A model generated the notes under the pieces. The model was not told the origin of the DNA, did not search any database, and worked only from the letters and a program-made list of their open reading frames with translations. This document shows, piece after piece, positions 34,111-47,105 of a stretch of 64,000 bases of DNA. A program made the position numbers and the translations under genes. Positions within the stretch are counted from its first letter, which is position 1, and each line of letters starts with the position of its first letter. Origin of the DNA: Marasmius tenuissimus (lineage: Eukaryota; Basidiomycota; Agaricomycetes; Agaricales; Marasmiaceae); the NCBI GenBank assembly GCA_029532415.1, contig JAQOTA010000037.1, forward strand, positions 124,001 to 188,000, read 5' to 3'.

Positions 34111-34748
34111 CCATCGACATGCAATCAGGCGACTCGACGGACGTGGGGAGGCTGGGGATGGATTATGAGATAACAGCTTTCTCCCATCTCTCGCCGCTCA
34201 CGTTAGCCCAATTTATGGTAGTCAGATCCACCTCGACGACACCAACACCGCTCCCCCATCATGACTGCGTGGGCGTCTCTTGACTCGTCATGTTTTCCGC
34301 TTCGGAATTGGAGCACCACCGACACCAGTGGTTGAAAGCGAGGATGTCGAATGCACGATGCTCGGGATCCGGCGATTCAGGTGCGTATTTCACCCAACAA
34401 CGAACATCCATGGATCAATTCATTAATTTGGCTTTCGCAGTTTCCCTCGGAGATCCCGCTCCCGCCACCGACTCGATTCCCCGTTACATGTATCAAGAGA
34501 TCCTGAACATCGTATACCCACCGAATATTTCTCTCCACCATCTCTTATTTGTTCTCTTCTCCTCCAATCGCCGCCGCTCTCCAACAGCTTTCGACGCCAT
34601 CTATCACTCCGCCAAGTTGCCCTTGAGCCCACTTGGCTCATTCGATTACTGACGGCGTCCCCATTGCAGTTGACTCGGCAATCCTTGGTCAATCGTTACC
34701 TACGATGACTCGCTTACGAGCTTTACCTCCCCGTCATTTCGTGCATCC

Positions 34749-34755
34749 TATAAAT
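34749..34755 (+). promoter_or_regulatory. TATA box, GH16 copy 1
   Basis: TATAAAT within CCTATAAATCCCTCC. The same box lies 64 bp before the ATG in GH16 copies 2 and 3, and 61 bp before the mutated start here. Confidence 0.6.
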
Positions 34756-34809
34756 CCCTCCAGCGAAGACCCCCTCCCAAGTCGATCCCTTAACGAAACC
34801 CACGCTATC

Positions 34810-36560
34810 AAGAAAATCATTCACTCACTCCCTCTCCACCTCCTCCTTCTCGAAGCTTCTCTGAAACTGCTCTTGTCTACAAGCAAGAGAGAGGGCAACG
34901 TCCTCTCACAAACAGTACACAAAGCGCATAGATCCGTAACGCGACATTCCGAGGGCCTCACTGACGATATCCGAGTTGATTTCGGTGCCGTGCTGTTCTC
35001 GAGAGTCATCACCAAAGTCCTCGGGTAGTGGGTCGAGACTGTTGTTGAGCAGAGAACAACAACAATCCGTTTTTTGGGAACCCAGTCGTCTATTGCAAAT
35101 CCGGAGGAGCCAGACTTGGGGGGAGCAATAGTGGTGGTGGGAGCAGCGGTGCGGGCGTTAGCATGAGGAATGGCAATGGGAATAGTGGCGGTACGAGCAC
35201 GATGTCTGGTGGAAGTGGAGGGAATCGTACTGATTCGACCTCGTCTACGTCGCTTGGTGATCGTCCCACGTCTACAGGTGGAGGTGGTGGAAGTGGCGGC
35301 AGTCAGACTACTACGTCGACGTCGACGACGAGCACGCAAGTTCCAACAGCAACTCCAGTCAACAATTCGCCCTTCAAGATCGTCGATTCTCATGTATGTG
35401 CTGCGGAAATCATTTTTGACCATCATACTCACTCATGTTACACAGTCCGGAAGCAACTTCTTCAACGGCTGGAACTTTTGGACCTTTGGAGATCCTACAA
35501 ACGGTATCGTCAACTACGTCAACGAAGCTACTGCAGTGCGTTCTTTCCCAATTCAACCTAGAACGAATATCTCAACTCATGTGCTCTCAGCGCGCCAACG
35601 GTCATCTCGAGATCAACTCTGCCGGTGACGCCATAATGCGAGTCGAAACTACCCCCCAAGTCTCCGGAAATAGAAGAAGTGTTCGAATTCAGACCCAACT
35701 CGAGATCGACAAAGGTCTCTGGATCATGGATTTACTTCACGTTCCTACCGGTTGTGGGACTTGGCCGTAAGTCCCTGGATCTCCTAGATGCCCTCACTCG
35801 ACGACTCATCGTTCTCATCCCTTCTAGTGCATTCTGGACAAACGGCCCCTCCTGGCCCTTCGACGGCGAATTCGACATCTTCGAAGGCGTCCACGACTAC
35901 TCCGTCAACCAAGCCACCCTCCACACCGACTCCGGCTGCACCCTCTCCTCCGCCTCCTCCACCACCCTCGGCATCTCCGGAACCGTCATCACCAAAACTC
36001 ACCTGTGCCGTCGGCGGTAGGTCCGGGAACGAAGGTTGCGGTATGCGCGCTACGACGGACAAACACCGTTCAATCGGAATAAAAGGTGGAGTTTTACGCT
36101 GGGTTGATCGATAGCGATGGGATCGCTGTGTGGTTTTTTCTCTCGTGGGCCGATTCCGGGGGATATCGAGAGTGAGGCGCCGTTGCCGTCGACGTGGGGA
36201 TGGCGAGGTGGGACGTGGGGAGTTGTAGTCCGGATAGGTATTTCAATAGGCAGGCTGCTATCTTTACGAACACGTTATGGTGAGTGCTTTTGCTATGTGA
36301 TTATCGAGATATCTGATCCAATTTTGAACAGCGGTGACTGGGCAGGAGGCGTATGGAACAATGCTGGAGTTCCAGGTCAAGAACAGAGCTGTGCTCAGCG
36401 AACCGGGTTTGCGACTTGTGAGGAGTATGCCCGGAATAACGGTGGCGGCATGTCTGAAGCTTGTGAGTCGGGTTTGTTCTCCTCAGATTCCGCATCTCCT
36501 CACCGACGACAACCAACAGACTGGGAAGTCAAATCTGTCAAGATCTATCAACGAAAGTGA
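34810..36560 (+). pseudogene. GH16 beta-glucanase-like gene, copy 1, start codon lost
   Basis: Secreted glycoside hydrolase family 16 type (beta-1,3(4)-glucan hydrolases). Exon borders readable from the three copies: introns 35394-35445, 35536-35590, 35767-35827, 36280-36331, 36463-36519. The signal-peptide-like start (SLPLHLLLLEASL) is kept, but the ATG of the other copies is AAG at 34810-34812. A Gly/Ser/Thr-rich linker (35110-35380) precedes FFNGWNFWTFG, LWIMDLLHVP.GCGTWP and the catalytic motif GEFDIFEGV (nucleophile Glu codon 35868-35870, acid/base Glu 35883-35885). The frame breaks near 35027 and again after TTLGISG (about 35985-36090), where a TCAVGG..GNEGCG stretch is out of frame. 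The C-terminus CGDWAGGVWNNAG..AYWEVKSVKIYQRK is intact. Confidence 0.75.
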
Positions 36561-37652
36561 CATGACCGTCGATGCATTGCCCTGCTCTATCTATTATTTA
36601 CTCACTTAGATGACTACCCATCTTATGGGACGGAACTGTGTAGCTGTATTCCATATTTTGCTCGATGCTCGGGTCATGATGTATTTTTGGTTTATTGGTT
36701 CGCGGGGGGAATTTATGGTGATCTCTGAATACATATGAATGTTCGCCGGCCCCAATACCTAGACTTGAAGCAGTATCCCTACCTGGCAATCAGTTACAGG
36801 CCTACCCAAGACCTAGTTGCACATGAAAATTGTCGTCCAGCTAATCGTGTGGAGATTCTTCGGTTTGAATTCTCCGCAAATCTCTCACGTCCTTTCCTCG
36901 ACATAAGACTAACGATGGGAATGATTAAGAGTCAGGTGATGAGCGGACCACACTGAAATGGTGGTAGCGACTGTCGAGAACGCAAAAGAATCGCGTCTGA
37001 ACAAGCGCTCGCACAACTTCGAATTCGGACCATCATCAACAAACAACGACCAGAGCCAATTCACGCTCCTCTCCCCATGAAATGACAGGCCATTTTTAAA
37101 GCAACAAACCTACAAAAGCTGGCATTGAGTACGATTCGAGTTGGCGGACGAGAGGGAGTAAAAATTGTTTTATAGGAGACCATGGCCTCTGTGAGTGGAC
37201 ATGAGACTGCGCTTCAATCAAGTCTCGACATCCTGAATACAAATACACAGCAAGGTTGGGACGACATCGCCCTCCTCTCGTCTCTCGCGGCTCGCATTGG
37301 CTGATCCATGGGAATTGGATATCTGTATCCTCGTCGACGACACCATTTCCGCTCCCACATTCAGTTCCATCATTGATCAACCAGTGCGTGGGCAATCCTT
37401 GCCTGGCCTGACGAGATCTCACCCCTCCTCTGGCATCACTATCTGCATTCGCCATACCTACGCCATCGCAACGTGTTCCCCTGCCAGCAGCAAAGTCATC
37501 TCCGCCATCCTCTCTGACCCTCCTTCCAACATTAACCGGCTCCTTATCAGTCTGTCTTTCATAATCATCATCTTCCATTTGTCAAGCTCAGAGGCTTCGC
37601 AACCAACCATCGCGGAAATTTCTGCCTTTGTGGCATCCTCAACACCCTGGTC
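36561..37652. other. GH16-NACHT intergenic, unit B
   Basis: Contains the NACHT-side direct repeat at about 36940-37150 (ATGAGCGGACCACACTGAAA to CATCATCAACAAACAACGAC). A CT-rich stretch precedes the NACHT start. An upstream open frame ends on the TGA that overlaps the ATG (ATGA), but it has no ATG of its own. Confidence 0.5.
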
Positions 37653-40444
37653 ATGAACACGGACATACACAACCACCAAACTGGCTCGGGCCTGCAGAAT
37701 AACAACAACGCTGCCGGCACCCAGAACGTTGACGTCAGCTTTGCAAACAGCTTCAACACAACTATCGAACCTCGTGAGTTGCTAGCTTTTCGTTCCCGTC
37801 GAATATGAAGATGACCATGGGTATGTTGGTGTAGCACGCAGACTCAAAGCTCTTTGGGACGCAATCGCGGGAGTCGGAGCTTCACATGACGCAGAGCAGC
37901 AGTATTTGCGGGGGAATGTCTTCCTGGAACTCGCGAGGAAGTTATCAGGATCATCTGGGAGTGGATCCTGTCCAACGGAAGGGAGTTTCCTATTTGTTGG
38001 CTTGCGGGAACTGCAGGTGTCGGGAAAACCGCCATCGCCATAACCATTGCTAAAAAATGTGCAAAAGAACACCGTCTGGCCTCCTCGTTCTTCTTTTTCC
38101 GATCCGACCCAAGACGAAACAATCCCTCAGCTCTCGTACTCACCATCGCACATGGTCTTGTCGTAAAGAGTCCGTCTTGTCGAACTTCGATCAACCGGAG
38201 GATCACGGACGACCCGACAATCCTAGAAGCTCAGATGGAGGAACAATTCTGGGAACTCGTCCTGAAGCCGTACGGACGCCAGACATTTCTTCCACCCCAA
38301 AGATTCCAACAACCATCCTTTCGCCAGAGATGGTCGGGGCGTATACGGAAGCTCCTGGGAAAAGAGGCCCCCAACTTGGTCATCATAGATGGCCTGGATG
38401 AATGCGGCGACGAACGAACCCAGAAACGCATCCTCTCCATGATCCAATCCGCGTTTCACGGCTCGTCCCATTCTTCATTGCGCTTCCTGATTTGCAGCCG
38501 TCCAGAAGCATGGCTTCAGGAAGCCTTCACTGCCAATCCTCTCTCCAGGCTCTCGAAGTCTATATTATTGAACAAAGAGTTCAGACCCGCGGAAGATATC
38601 ATGAAGTTCTACCGCCATCAGTTTCAGGAGATTGTCAGCGACCCCAAATACAACCAAGTCTGGTTTACAAATCCCTGGCCTACGGAGGAGGTGCTTGAGA
38701 CTCTAGTCAACAATTCTTGCAGCCAATTTGTCTATGCAGCAACCGTTTCCAGATTCATTGCAGACACTGATGATCACCCGGTGGATCAGCTTCGCCTCGT
38801 TCTCAAAAGTACTCCAAACATTCAACCAGGAGCATCACCCTACGAGGCACTCGACACATTGTATAATGTTATACTTACAGCCAACCGTAACCCTGACAAA
38901 GTTCACGCCATCCTTGCAGCCGTTGTTGTCCTTCCGGAGTTGAGGTTGTATGGTATCCACCCAACCCCAGAATTGATCGAGTTGGTGCTGGGTCTGCCCT
39001 CCGGACAAGTAGCTTTGAGATTACGAGGGATGCACTCTGTGCTGAACATCGGTGGTCGGGATGATAAGATTACCGTACACCACACATCGTTCAGGGAGTA
39101 TCTGCTTGACCGAAATAGGTCGCGCAATTTCCACATCGACGTCGACACCCAGAAGTATGCGATCGCGCGACAGTGGCTCCAGAACCTGACAACCAGTAAA
39201 GTGCTGACTTACAGGTATGAATACCCTTATCCTCTATTCTGCTCTCTCATGGGTACTGAACTTCTTTTTTGCGTGCATTGATAGCCCCAGTCAACTCTAT
39301 TCCAAAGGAACTGAGGCCTTCTTCTACAAATGGATTCAGCTCTGCACGTCGACTCCCAAACCATCTCGGGGTCTATTGGATGACCTGTGGAATGTCAACA
39401 TTGCCTCCGCATGTCTGTGGAACTCGGACTGGGGCAAGTTATTCAAGGAACTGGTACCATGGGTGAGGAAGTATGTGAGTCTGGCCAAATGCTTCCCTCG
39501 CTTCCTTGCACCCGCTTTTATGCTTACATGTATTTATGACCAGGATGGCCCTGAAATCTGCGAAAGCAAGGACAAGAAGGAAGCAGCAGAAAACTACTCA
39601 AAGGCCGGCGAGAATACCCTTCTCGAGGCCAATAGTCATTCATCTTGCGATAACGGCCGATGTCAGGTCAAAGTTCATAGGATGGTCAAGGACGAAGAGG
39701 GCCTCGATCTTGTGCAGCGTCTTGTGCACAAGTTCCAGAACCGCCCCGGATGTTTTCATCTTGAATGCCCCCCGGGTGTGACTCTGCGAAGGAACGTCGT
39801 GAATTACCTTGTTATCTTTGCTACCGGATGTCGATACTGTCTTGACCAGGTTCAGTCAGAGCCCACTGATGTTGACAATGTGCGCCTCACAGACTGCCAC
39901 TGTGATCTCTCTGGAGGGAGGGAGTCAAGCGATCCAGGGCACCTTGCATACCGAGAAGGTTGTAGGCAGGTTGTCAAGGCCTACGTCTCCCTTTTTGAGG
40001 AGCTTGCCCAGCGTGGTGCTGAAGGCAGTGAGGCCAATCAACACTTGAGGCAGGGCTTTGTGAATATGGTGGCTTCGTCACTACTCAAACACTGTTGTCT
40101 TGATCAGGAGCTGCTTTTGCTCTGCCGGACGTTCTTTGGGCTTGCAAAAGGGTGCTTGATGATGGGGTTTCGTTATGTGAATCTTGAGAAACTAAAGGAA
40201 GGAAGGAAGAATATGCTCAGGTGGATTAAGGTGAGTATGGTCTTTCTAGGTTCTAATCCCCCCTCATCCTTATATTGTACCACAATTGATGCTTTTTCTT
40301 TGACAGACCTTCCCAGACAGCTTTGCTGAAGAAGGCAAAGCCTTGAAAGCACAGGTTTGTGCTTTGCCTTGGAAGCAGTGGGCACGAAATCATGGTAGAT
40401 CATGGGAAGATTCAGATGACTCAGACAATCTGCTTGAGTCATGA
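37653..40444 (+). pseudogene. NACHT-type STAND NTPase, copy 2, frameshifted
   Basis: Same five-exon structure as the other copies: 37653-37773, 37835-39214, 39285-39474, 39544-40230, 40307-40444. The exon total is 2,516 nt, one short of a multiple of three. The loss is a G in the GCGGGGGAATG run at about 37909-37915, where copy 3 has six G and copy 1 has CGGGGCGAG. Reading from the ATG it would end shortly after, before Walker A. Behind the lesion everything is intact: GTAGVGKTA, LVIIDGLDECG, SRPEAW, HHTSFREYLLD and the Cys-bearing C-terminal region. This suggests a recent hit, a sequencing error in a homopolymer, or use of a downstream start (38235 ATG, which would omit Walker A). Confidence 0.8.
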
Positions 40445-40867
40445 TTTGGCTTGGTGGAGGAAGGTATGGCAACCACACAGTGCATATGATGGCTTTGAAG
40501 CAAGCTTTGGCGCTGACTTGTCTCCTTGATAGATATTCCTACCTTGGTTGTGACTGTGGACGACCGGTAATGACAATACACTTGCCTGAACAACGGCGGT
40601 GGGGCCACTTCACTTGACGGTACGACCTTCCTCGACGTGTACTTTGGCTTAGTGGTGCCAAGGCAAGCCCAGGCGGTCGACCACGAGAAATCCGACGAAC
40701 ATTGTTAATCAAGTAGTACATAAACGTGCCTTGTAATCTGTGTCTTCTGCGATATATAAGTGCCTGTAAATGAATTGCTTGACTAATGGGCCTCCCCTCT
40801 TGCTAGTTGCTGCGCTTGGAGACGATGCGAAACACGGTCACCGCTCGTACTCACCTTTCCCTCTATC

Positions 40868-41338
40868 TACTGCGTCAACGTGCCTGGTACTCCCTCCAAT
40901 CGCAATACAGATAGAGTCTACGCTGGACTGATTGATGGCGATGGGATTGCTGTGTGGTTTTCCCTCCGTGGGTTGACTCTGGCGGACATTGAGGCTGAGA
41001 CACCGGTAGTAGTACCGTTGACGTGGGATACGGGAAGATGTTCTTTAACAACCGGGCCAATATCTTCAGTGACCACCGTACTGTGTAAAACACCGTGCTT
41101 CATGTCATTAAGAGATCAATTTAATGAATGTCAAGTGGTGACTGGGCAGGAGGGTATGGAACAACATTGTTTGCAACTTGCGAAGACTTCTGAGTATGTC
41201 TGGAATAACGGTGGAGGCACGTCCGAAGCTCGTGAGTCGAATTCTCGATCTTCCGGAGTCCCCACCTCTCCGACAACGCCTTTTATCAACAGACGTCACC
41301 GGGCAGTCAAATCCGTCGAGATCCACCAACAAAAGTGA
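40868..41338 (+). pseudogene. GH16 3' fragment, unit B
   Basis: Most complete of the three 3' fragments. It reads GTPSNRNTDRVYAGLIDGDG, IAVWF, DIEAE, then the decayed CGDW exon (near 41140) and SEYVWNNGGGTSEA. The last exon gives VKSVEIHQQK with TGA at 41336-41338. The catalytic exon is absent. The frame is open by chance over 40880-41338, but the introns are read through, so this is not a gene. Confidence 0.7.
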
Positions 41339-41439
41339 GAAGACCATCCAGATATTCTCATCCTTTGCCCTGCACCACCACATACTATTTACTCCCTCGG
41401 ACGGACCACGATTCTGATGGAGCGGGGATTTATCAAATC

Positions 41440-42240
41440 TCTTCGTAACTGTATACTATTCTGCCCGGGCTCGGTATACTTTCAATTCACCAATTCGTAG
41501 GAGATGAAAGAAAACATGAGCTCCGAATTGTATCTGAAACTGCAAGGCCGATAGTCTTACATAAAGTGATTTGCTAGTGTATGGTCCAACAAAGATCTCG
41601 GTGGTATTCAAGAATGCCCTGCCCGACGTTATGCGACTGTGAGCATATAGAGCCTTCCGCTTTGCTAAGAATCCAACGATGCGAGGGAGGTGGAAGATAG
41701 CTATCGAATTCAACCACTGCGGTCGGAAGCGAATCGAAGGCGTGGAGATGGACCACAGGCTTCGATCTAATCTGTTTGTGGTGAAGTCGTGGATCATGGT
41801 CGTCCCAGAATATAGACGAGTTGCGTCGTTTCCAGATGATACGATTCAATATGGCAGGGACGGTCTGGCTCTCCCAGAAGACGGGCATTCGAGTACTTGG
41901 CCCTTCTTTAGTGCCTAACTTTGATCACCGACAGTATCCTCTCCATGTTCAGATATATCCGGCTTTGCTGCCCTTCTGGATTCGCCCCCGGGCTGCATCG
42001 AGCTCCTTTTGACGGATCACCTGGTAGCAAAACGAGGGTGCCTTTCAATGGTTTCCAACGATATCCGGCTTGTGCAATGCTGAATGTTGGTAGTAGTGTA
42101 GGGACGGCAGCAAAAAGGAATGGATGAACTTGCAAGGTGCGACGAATCCAGTGGATTGCAAAACGTGAATGAGCGGTGCCGGTTGAAGCTTGTAGTGTTA
42201 CGTTATTGGAAGCAGAGTCCCAGTTGAGACCATACTTGTC
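41440..42240 (+). repeat. Extra P-family relic, unit B
   Basis: A fifth P-family copy at an unexpected place, directly after the GH16 fragment. It reads RGRWKIAIEFNHCGRKRIEG and VEMDHRLRS (41679-41760), then a GTVWLSQKTGI-like part near 41855, then a decayed form of the FNG..YPA..GDG region (42030-42110). It matches 59.88-60.45 kb. The protein is not identified. Confidence 0.45.
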
Positions 42241-45200
42241 AGAGTTTCAGCGAGAGAGAGATGAAGCTGAAGAGAGGGTATAATCTCTCTGTCAAGCTCA
42301 TCTTGAAGGGGCACCCATTCATTATCGACGTCAGGACCGTCAACACACCGAAAACACGTTTTCGTGGTGGGTCGAGGACTCGCCAGTACTTGCTGCACAA
42401 GCTTTCCCATGTTCCCGCCTCCAACCCCCACTTTGAACTCCTGATTTAAAATCGTGAGGCTCTTCCCGACTGTTCCTCGCTGGTATGGGTCCCAACCAGA
42501 GCCAGTGAAATTACCCCCAGTTATCACCACAGCTGACGTTTGAGCACTGAAGTACTGATCGCGAGGGGGAAATGAATAACCGACTTAGTTTTCGCCGAGA
42601 AAGCTGCCATCCGTTCGGTGAACAATGGCGTCAGTATTCAATGTCACTCGCCATTTGAGTACGACGAGCTCTATGTCTTCCTATCGGTCGCCTCCACCAT
42701 CTTACCGACAGAATCAGCTACTTACTCCACCATCGAGGATCTCGCAATCCACTAATGTATCCCCAGTGCATGACATCTTTTGGGGATGCTTATAGTGGCC
42801 ATGGCCCAGCTTCTGGCGCAATCCCTAATCCTCCTCACACATAAGGAAACCAGCGTCCGGGAAAGGGGTTCAGAGGAGGCTGAATGTGGGGGTCGGATGA
42901 CAACGAACCTTCCAAGCGTCCCAGGCTGCAGCGTTAGCTCTATGTTTGGTGGGATATACCGACATCTAGATCTAGCAATGACGACGAGTTCAGGAGATGC
43001 CCTCTTGCCGCAAAAGAAAACTTACTTAACTAACATGTGGCCAGCAGTCGCCTGAGAGGCTGTAATCGTGATCTGGGCGGAAATATCGTCTCAATCACTC
43101 GCTGCATGTAACGTAGTTGATTCCCAGTGATATTCAATGCAAACGTGGGTTATCAACATCTAGCACAGGAGAGACAGAGTTTCCTCTGACCACGAATGGT
43201 TCGAGTCCACAAACGCAAAACACCACAACGAAGGGGGTAAATCGCAGAAGTAACAGCGAAATGAAAGGGCACGGAAAACCCAAACCAGGCGCGTCGGTAC
43301 TCATGCTAGAACTAGCATGAGTACCTAACAATCTGGAAGCTGGCCTCGGAAGGAAATCTGTCGCTCCAAAAACCGTTCTCCGAAAGTCCCGTTCAGGAAC
43401 GCGAATGTTCATCGAGCACACCAATACCTATAGGCAACACACGAAACCGACCCAACTCCAATTGACCGGCTCCGTTTCACGACGACACGGGCATGTTGAG
43501 TAACGTTAATCTAGATGTGTGATGCAACTCTGATTGACACTGCCTCTAACCTTTGACAAAGGACGAGCCCGCCAGCCCCCCAGGACGCTATCGATGCCGA
43601 CCCCGAATAACCTATGTTCCAAGGCACGGGTCGACATCAAGCCAAATCCCCGTGGGTACCGTTTCGGCATGAGGAGAAAAGCCCAAAGAAGAGGTACGCA
43701 GGTTTTCGAGTCGATCGTGCTTCCGGAGAGTCGTTGTCCAACAGAAGGAGAGTGTCGAAGACGCTCTGAATGTCACCACATCAATCTGGGCTCGAAGAAC
43801 GCTGAGGCGGATGGAAAGACGAAAAGGTGAGAGAAAAAGTGGGCCCGAGTCGAGGTCGAGGTGCCGATTGAGTGCGTGGGCGTAGAACGCAAAGTTGGAG
43901 ATAGACAAAGACCGTCGCGACGATACGGTAGAGGCGGGACAACGTAGAGTGAGCAAAGGAGAAGGAAGGGCGGTAGCAACAAAATCAAAACTCACGACAG
44001 CGGGTTCGAAAGCCTCCGTGAACCCTGGCCATCACTTGTGTCGCAATCTCCCCAAAGCTGAGGCTCACGCCTCTCTGATTGAGCGGTGCTGGGTTTGGCG
44101 ACCATAGTCAAGTGCCGAAAATGCTTGTAAAGTTCGCGTGGTTGCAAACTCTCAAGCCTGCTGGACCAACAGAGCCAAAAGAGCGATGTCCGCAGGGTTG
44201 TCGAGGTCGTAGTATTGATGGGTGTCAATGTAGAAGAGAAGAGACTATTGTTCTGATACGACCGATGAGATCTCCGCGCGAGCTACACAGCGAGGACATT
44301 CGAAGTTGTCATATCTTTGTACAAGAACTGCTGTATTAGATGTGGTGGGCCGTTACATATACAGATTCAGAAACAACCTACAGGGAGAAACACAGAAAGC
44401 GAGCGAGTCGGCCATGCGTGCTACCAAGTCCAAGACGAGCGGTGGGATAGACAATCAATGGTCTGGATTTTGGTCCATCACGTTGTTCTCACTGTCGTGA
44501 GCATCGCCTTCGTCGCCATTGCGGCGGAGTGAGTGATTGAATTGCCATGCGACTCTAAAGTTCCAGATCGTGAGCATTTCCAAGTGATCTCAATGCGCAG
44601 AACACTCACTCTCTGGGCCCATTGAGCGCTCATAAAGCCAACCAATCGATGCGACCAATCATAGTTGCAGTACTCGGTACGGCGGTTCTTGAGAGCATCG
44701 AGACTTTTGCAAAGAAAAGTCTTTCTCCGCATCCAAACCTAGCCGAAACCTCCAGAATCGACACTAACCCTTCCTTCCACAACACCTTCATCCACCTCCT
44801 GGCCACAGTCACAAACCGACTCCTGCCAACCGGCAACGGTGTCTCGGGAGAGCTTCTGTCGTCTCCAAAGTTCAACCCACCTCGATCTCTCCATCTTTGC
44901 GATGTACATGGCAATCTTGATCATGCCAGACTTTGGGAGCTCGCGGCGAAAAACACCGGATTGAGAGATGGAATCGCATTTACCATGGAGGGTGAATTGT
45001 ATGGATTACAGGCTCTCGATAGTTAATCATTCTGAGGCAGCCGGTGCAAGGATGTGTGATTGTAACGTCCCATGAGCCTGAGAGTTCCAGCGAACATTTT
45101 GGGTACGAGATGAGTGTGAAAAGTCGAGGATAGGTTTGGCCGCAGATTTGGGAGATCGAGGGTGCGGTCGAATAGTTGATCCGCCCGTCGGAACCTCCAA

Positions 45201-45640
45201 GTTGGTTGTCTGTAGGATTTGAATCAGTCAGAGACGCTTCTGTGGTGAGTTGACTGGATGACCACTGACCTTGTTCACGACCAGAGACGTTCGACTACTT
45301 CCTTGTAGGTATTCGTGACACTCAACAGCCCCAAAATCGATCATCGCCAAAGGAGAATCCACCACTGAAAACTCCGAATGTTGGATATGGGCCGTTTCTG
45401 TTCTTGGTTAGATCTGTCGTTTCCCCTCGTAGTCGGTGGATATGAACCCGATTTACAACTGTAGTGAGGGCGACGTGCAACGCGTGCCGGCGACTGTGCG
45501 AGGGTGGCGGGCGACAACGCCGTTGAAGGAGCCGAGAAAATGTTGATTGAGGATGGATCGAAAACAACGAAAATCTGTCATTCGAAGGGAGATCTGAGCG
45601 CTGAATGTGTCTTTGACACGAGAAGGTGGTGAAGTTGCAT
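42241..45640 (-). pseudogene. R block, unit B
   Basis: Diverged homologue of 26.2-28.5 and 54.6-56.97 kb. It is extended on its left by sequence otherwise found only at 14.1-14.45 kb. Minus-strand stretches include DTHQYYDLDNPADIALLALL (near 44215, followed by a stop), RTEYCNYDWSHRLVGFMSAQ (near 44660) and SFGDDRFWGC (near 45335). The plus strand has one open frame (44622-45026) with no secure identity. Considered decayed. Confidence 0.4.
43297..43326. repeat. Perfect 14-bp inverted repeat, 2-nt loop
   Basis: GGTACTCATGCTAG, then AA, then its exact complement. The homologous places in units A and C have only one arm (GGTACTCCCCAG), so the second arm arose locally in this copy, for example by template switching. 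Confidence 0.6.
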
Positions 45641-45649
45641 AATCATGAG

Positions 45650-46975
45650 TTTTCCAGAGATGCTGGCGAGGAAGTGATATTAGATAAGGCAATTCGTGTC
45701 GTCCACAGATGGGTCGGTTAACGTGACCCGGGGAAGAACGTTCTGTATCTTCCAGAAAACTGGTATCCAAGTGTTCGGCACTCTTTGTCATCGTCACTGA
45801 CGATACCTTCTTCAATCTGAAGTTCGTCTAGTTCTGTTGACCTTCTGGCTTCGCCCTCGAGCAGCATGAGCATCGGACTTCTGTATGCATCATCCTCGAG
45901 CTCTTGATGTGTTGCCTGGTAATGGAACGAGTACACCTTCAAAAGTATCCAACAATACCCGGCGTATACAACGCGGAATGCTGGAAGCGGTGTAGGGGAC
46001 GGCGGGGAGAAGAAATGGATGGACAAGCAGGGTGCGACGAATCCGGTGGATTGCAAGACGTGGATGAGCAATGCCAGTTAATGCGTCGATAGGTCCTGTA
46101 AGCAACGTTGTCGTCGGAAACAGAGTCAGTTCGAAACCATGTCTGTCAGAGTGTCAGCGAGAAAGATATGAAGCTAAAGAGATGACCACGTACTGGTCAT
46201 GTTCATCATCTCGCTGTCCGCATCTGTGCTCTGCAGCTGCCATGGTGTGCCATAACCTTGAATTCTGTTGACCGCTCTCGCTATCTGGCCCTTTCATGAA
46301 ATCTCTTCGAGCTATTTCTCTTCCTCTGTATCCTTCCCAACACATACATGAATGTTGTCGGAGGATCAGACCGCCCGAGCACTTCATTTGTGAGATGAAT
46401 GACAGGTAATGCGACTATCGCATGGGGTTTGTATGAGATAGTCCCTGAGTTGAGGAAAGGGTGATGAGCGCAGACCAACGGAAGACGGGGAAGAAACATA
46501 CCTTGGAAATTGCATCTGAACTGATTTGTAGAACCGACGGTCTTGAGGATACCCATGAGAATCATTGAGAGACTTTTAAAGATGGATTGACGACGTTGGT
46601 TGCTGTGTTCTCAATTTGTTTGGTAGGCCGAGTCTTCGTCGACTTCTTTCTGGGGACGTTTGCCTACGCCCTTCATCCTCGTGCGACGTTCCCCATCCCT
46701 ATGCCAATTCTCATGATTTTGGTTCGGAGTCTTCCTGTGTCAACCATCACTTGGTGACCGGTACTTCCATTGGTGCGACAGCTTGGGGTGAATATGGGTT
46801 GGGACAGTTTGAGGAAGAACTTACCCGTGTGAGAGGTTTTCAGTTTGAATGGTTTTCTACCAGTCTCGACACACGGGATTTCCTCAGTATAACACTGGAG
46901 AAAGAGAATGGGATCGAGTGGTGAGTGGACCACTTTCAAACGGAGGTGAATTGTCGAGAACGCGGGTGTTGGAGA
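45650..46975 (+). repeat. Array unit C: shortened P block
   Basis: Starts directly after the R block (no S block) with ATGCTGGCGAGGAAGTGAT. Contains the P-family relic at 45660-46150 (GSVNVTRGRTFC-like start, then the GNGTSTPSK-like and NAGSGVGDGGEKKW parts). The ATGAGCGCAGACCAACGGAAG landmark is near 46462. Ends at the GH16-side direct repeat. Confidence 0.6.
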
Positions 46976-47105
46976 AAGACCCGCGTCGCGTCTAACAAGC
47001 GCCCACAATCTCGAACTCGGACCATCATCAACAAACACAACAAGCAAAGCCCATCCGCGAGCCTCAAACATCTCCAAGTCTTCCAGCCGCCAAAATACCA
47101 TCGAC
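46920..47105 (+). repeat. Direct repeat upstream of GH16 copy 2
   Basis: GH16-side version (TGGACCACTTTCAAACGGAG to AACAAACACAAC). Its partner lies at about 50000-50240, downstream of the GH16 gene. Confidence 0.7.

Noticed and set aside
44622..45026. 134-codon plus frame with a DVHGNLDHARLWELA stretch recalling adenosine deaminase N-termini
   Set aside because: The similarity is a short impression. Homologous sequence in units A and C is not open in the same frame, and the minus strand also reads openly.
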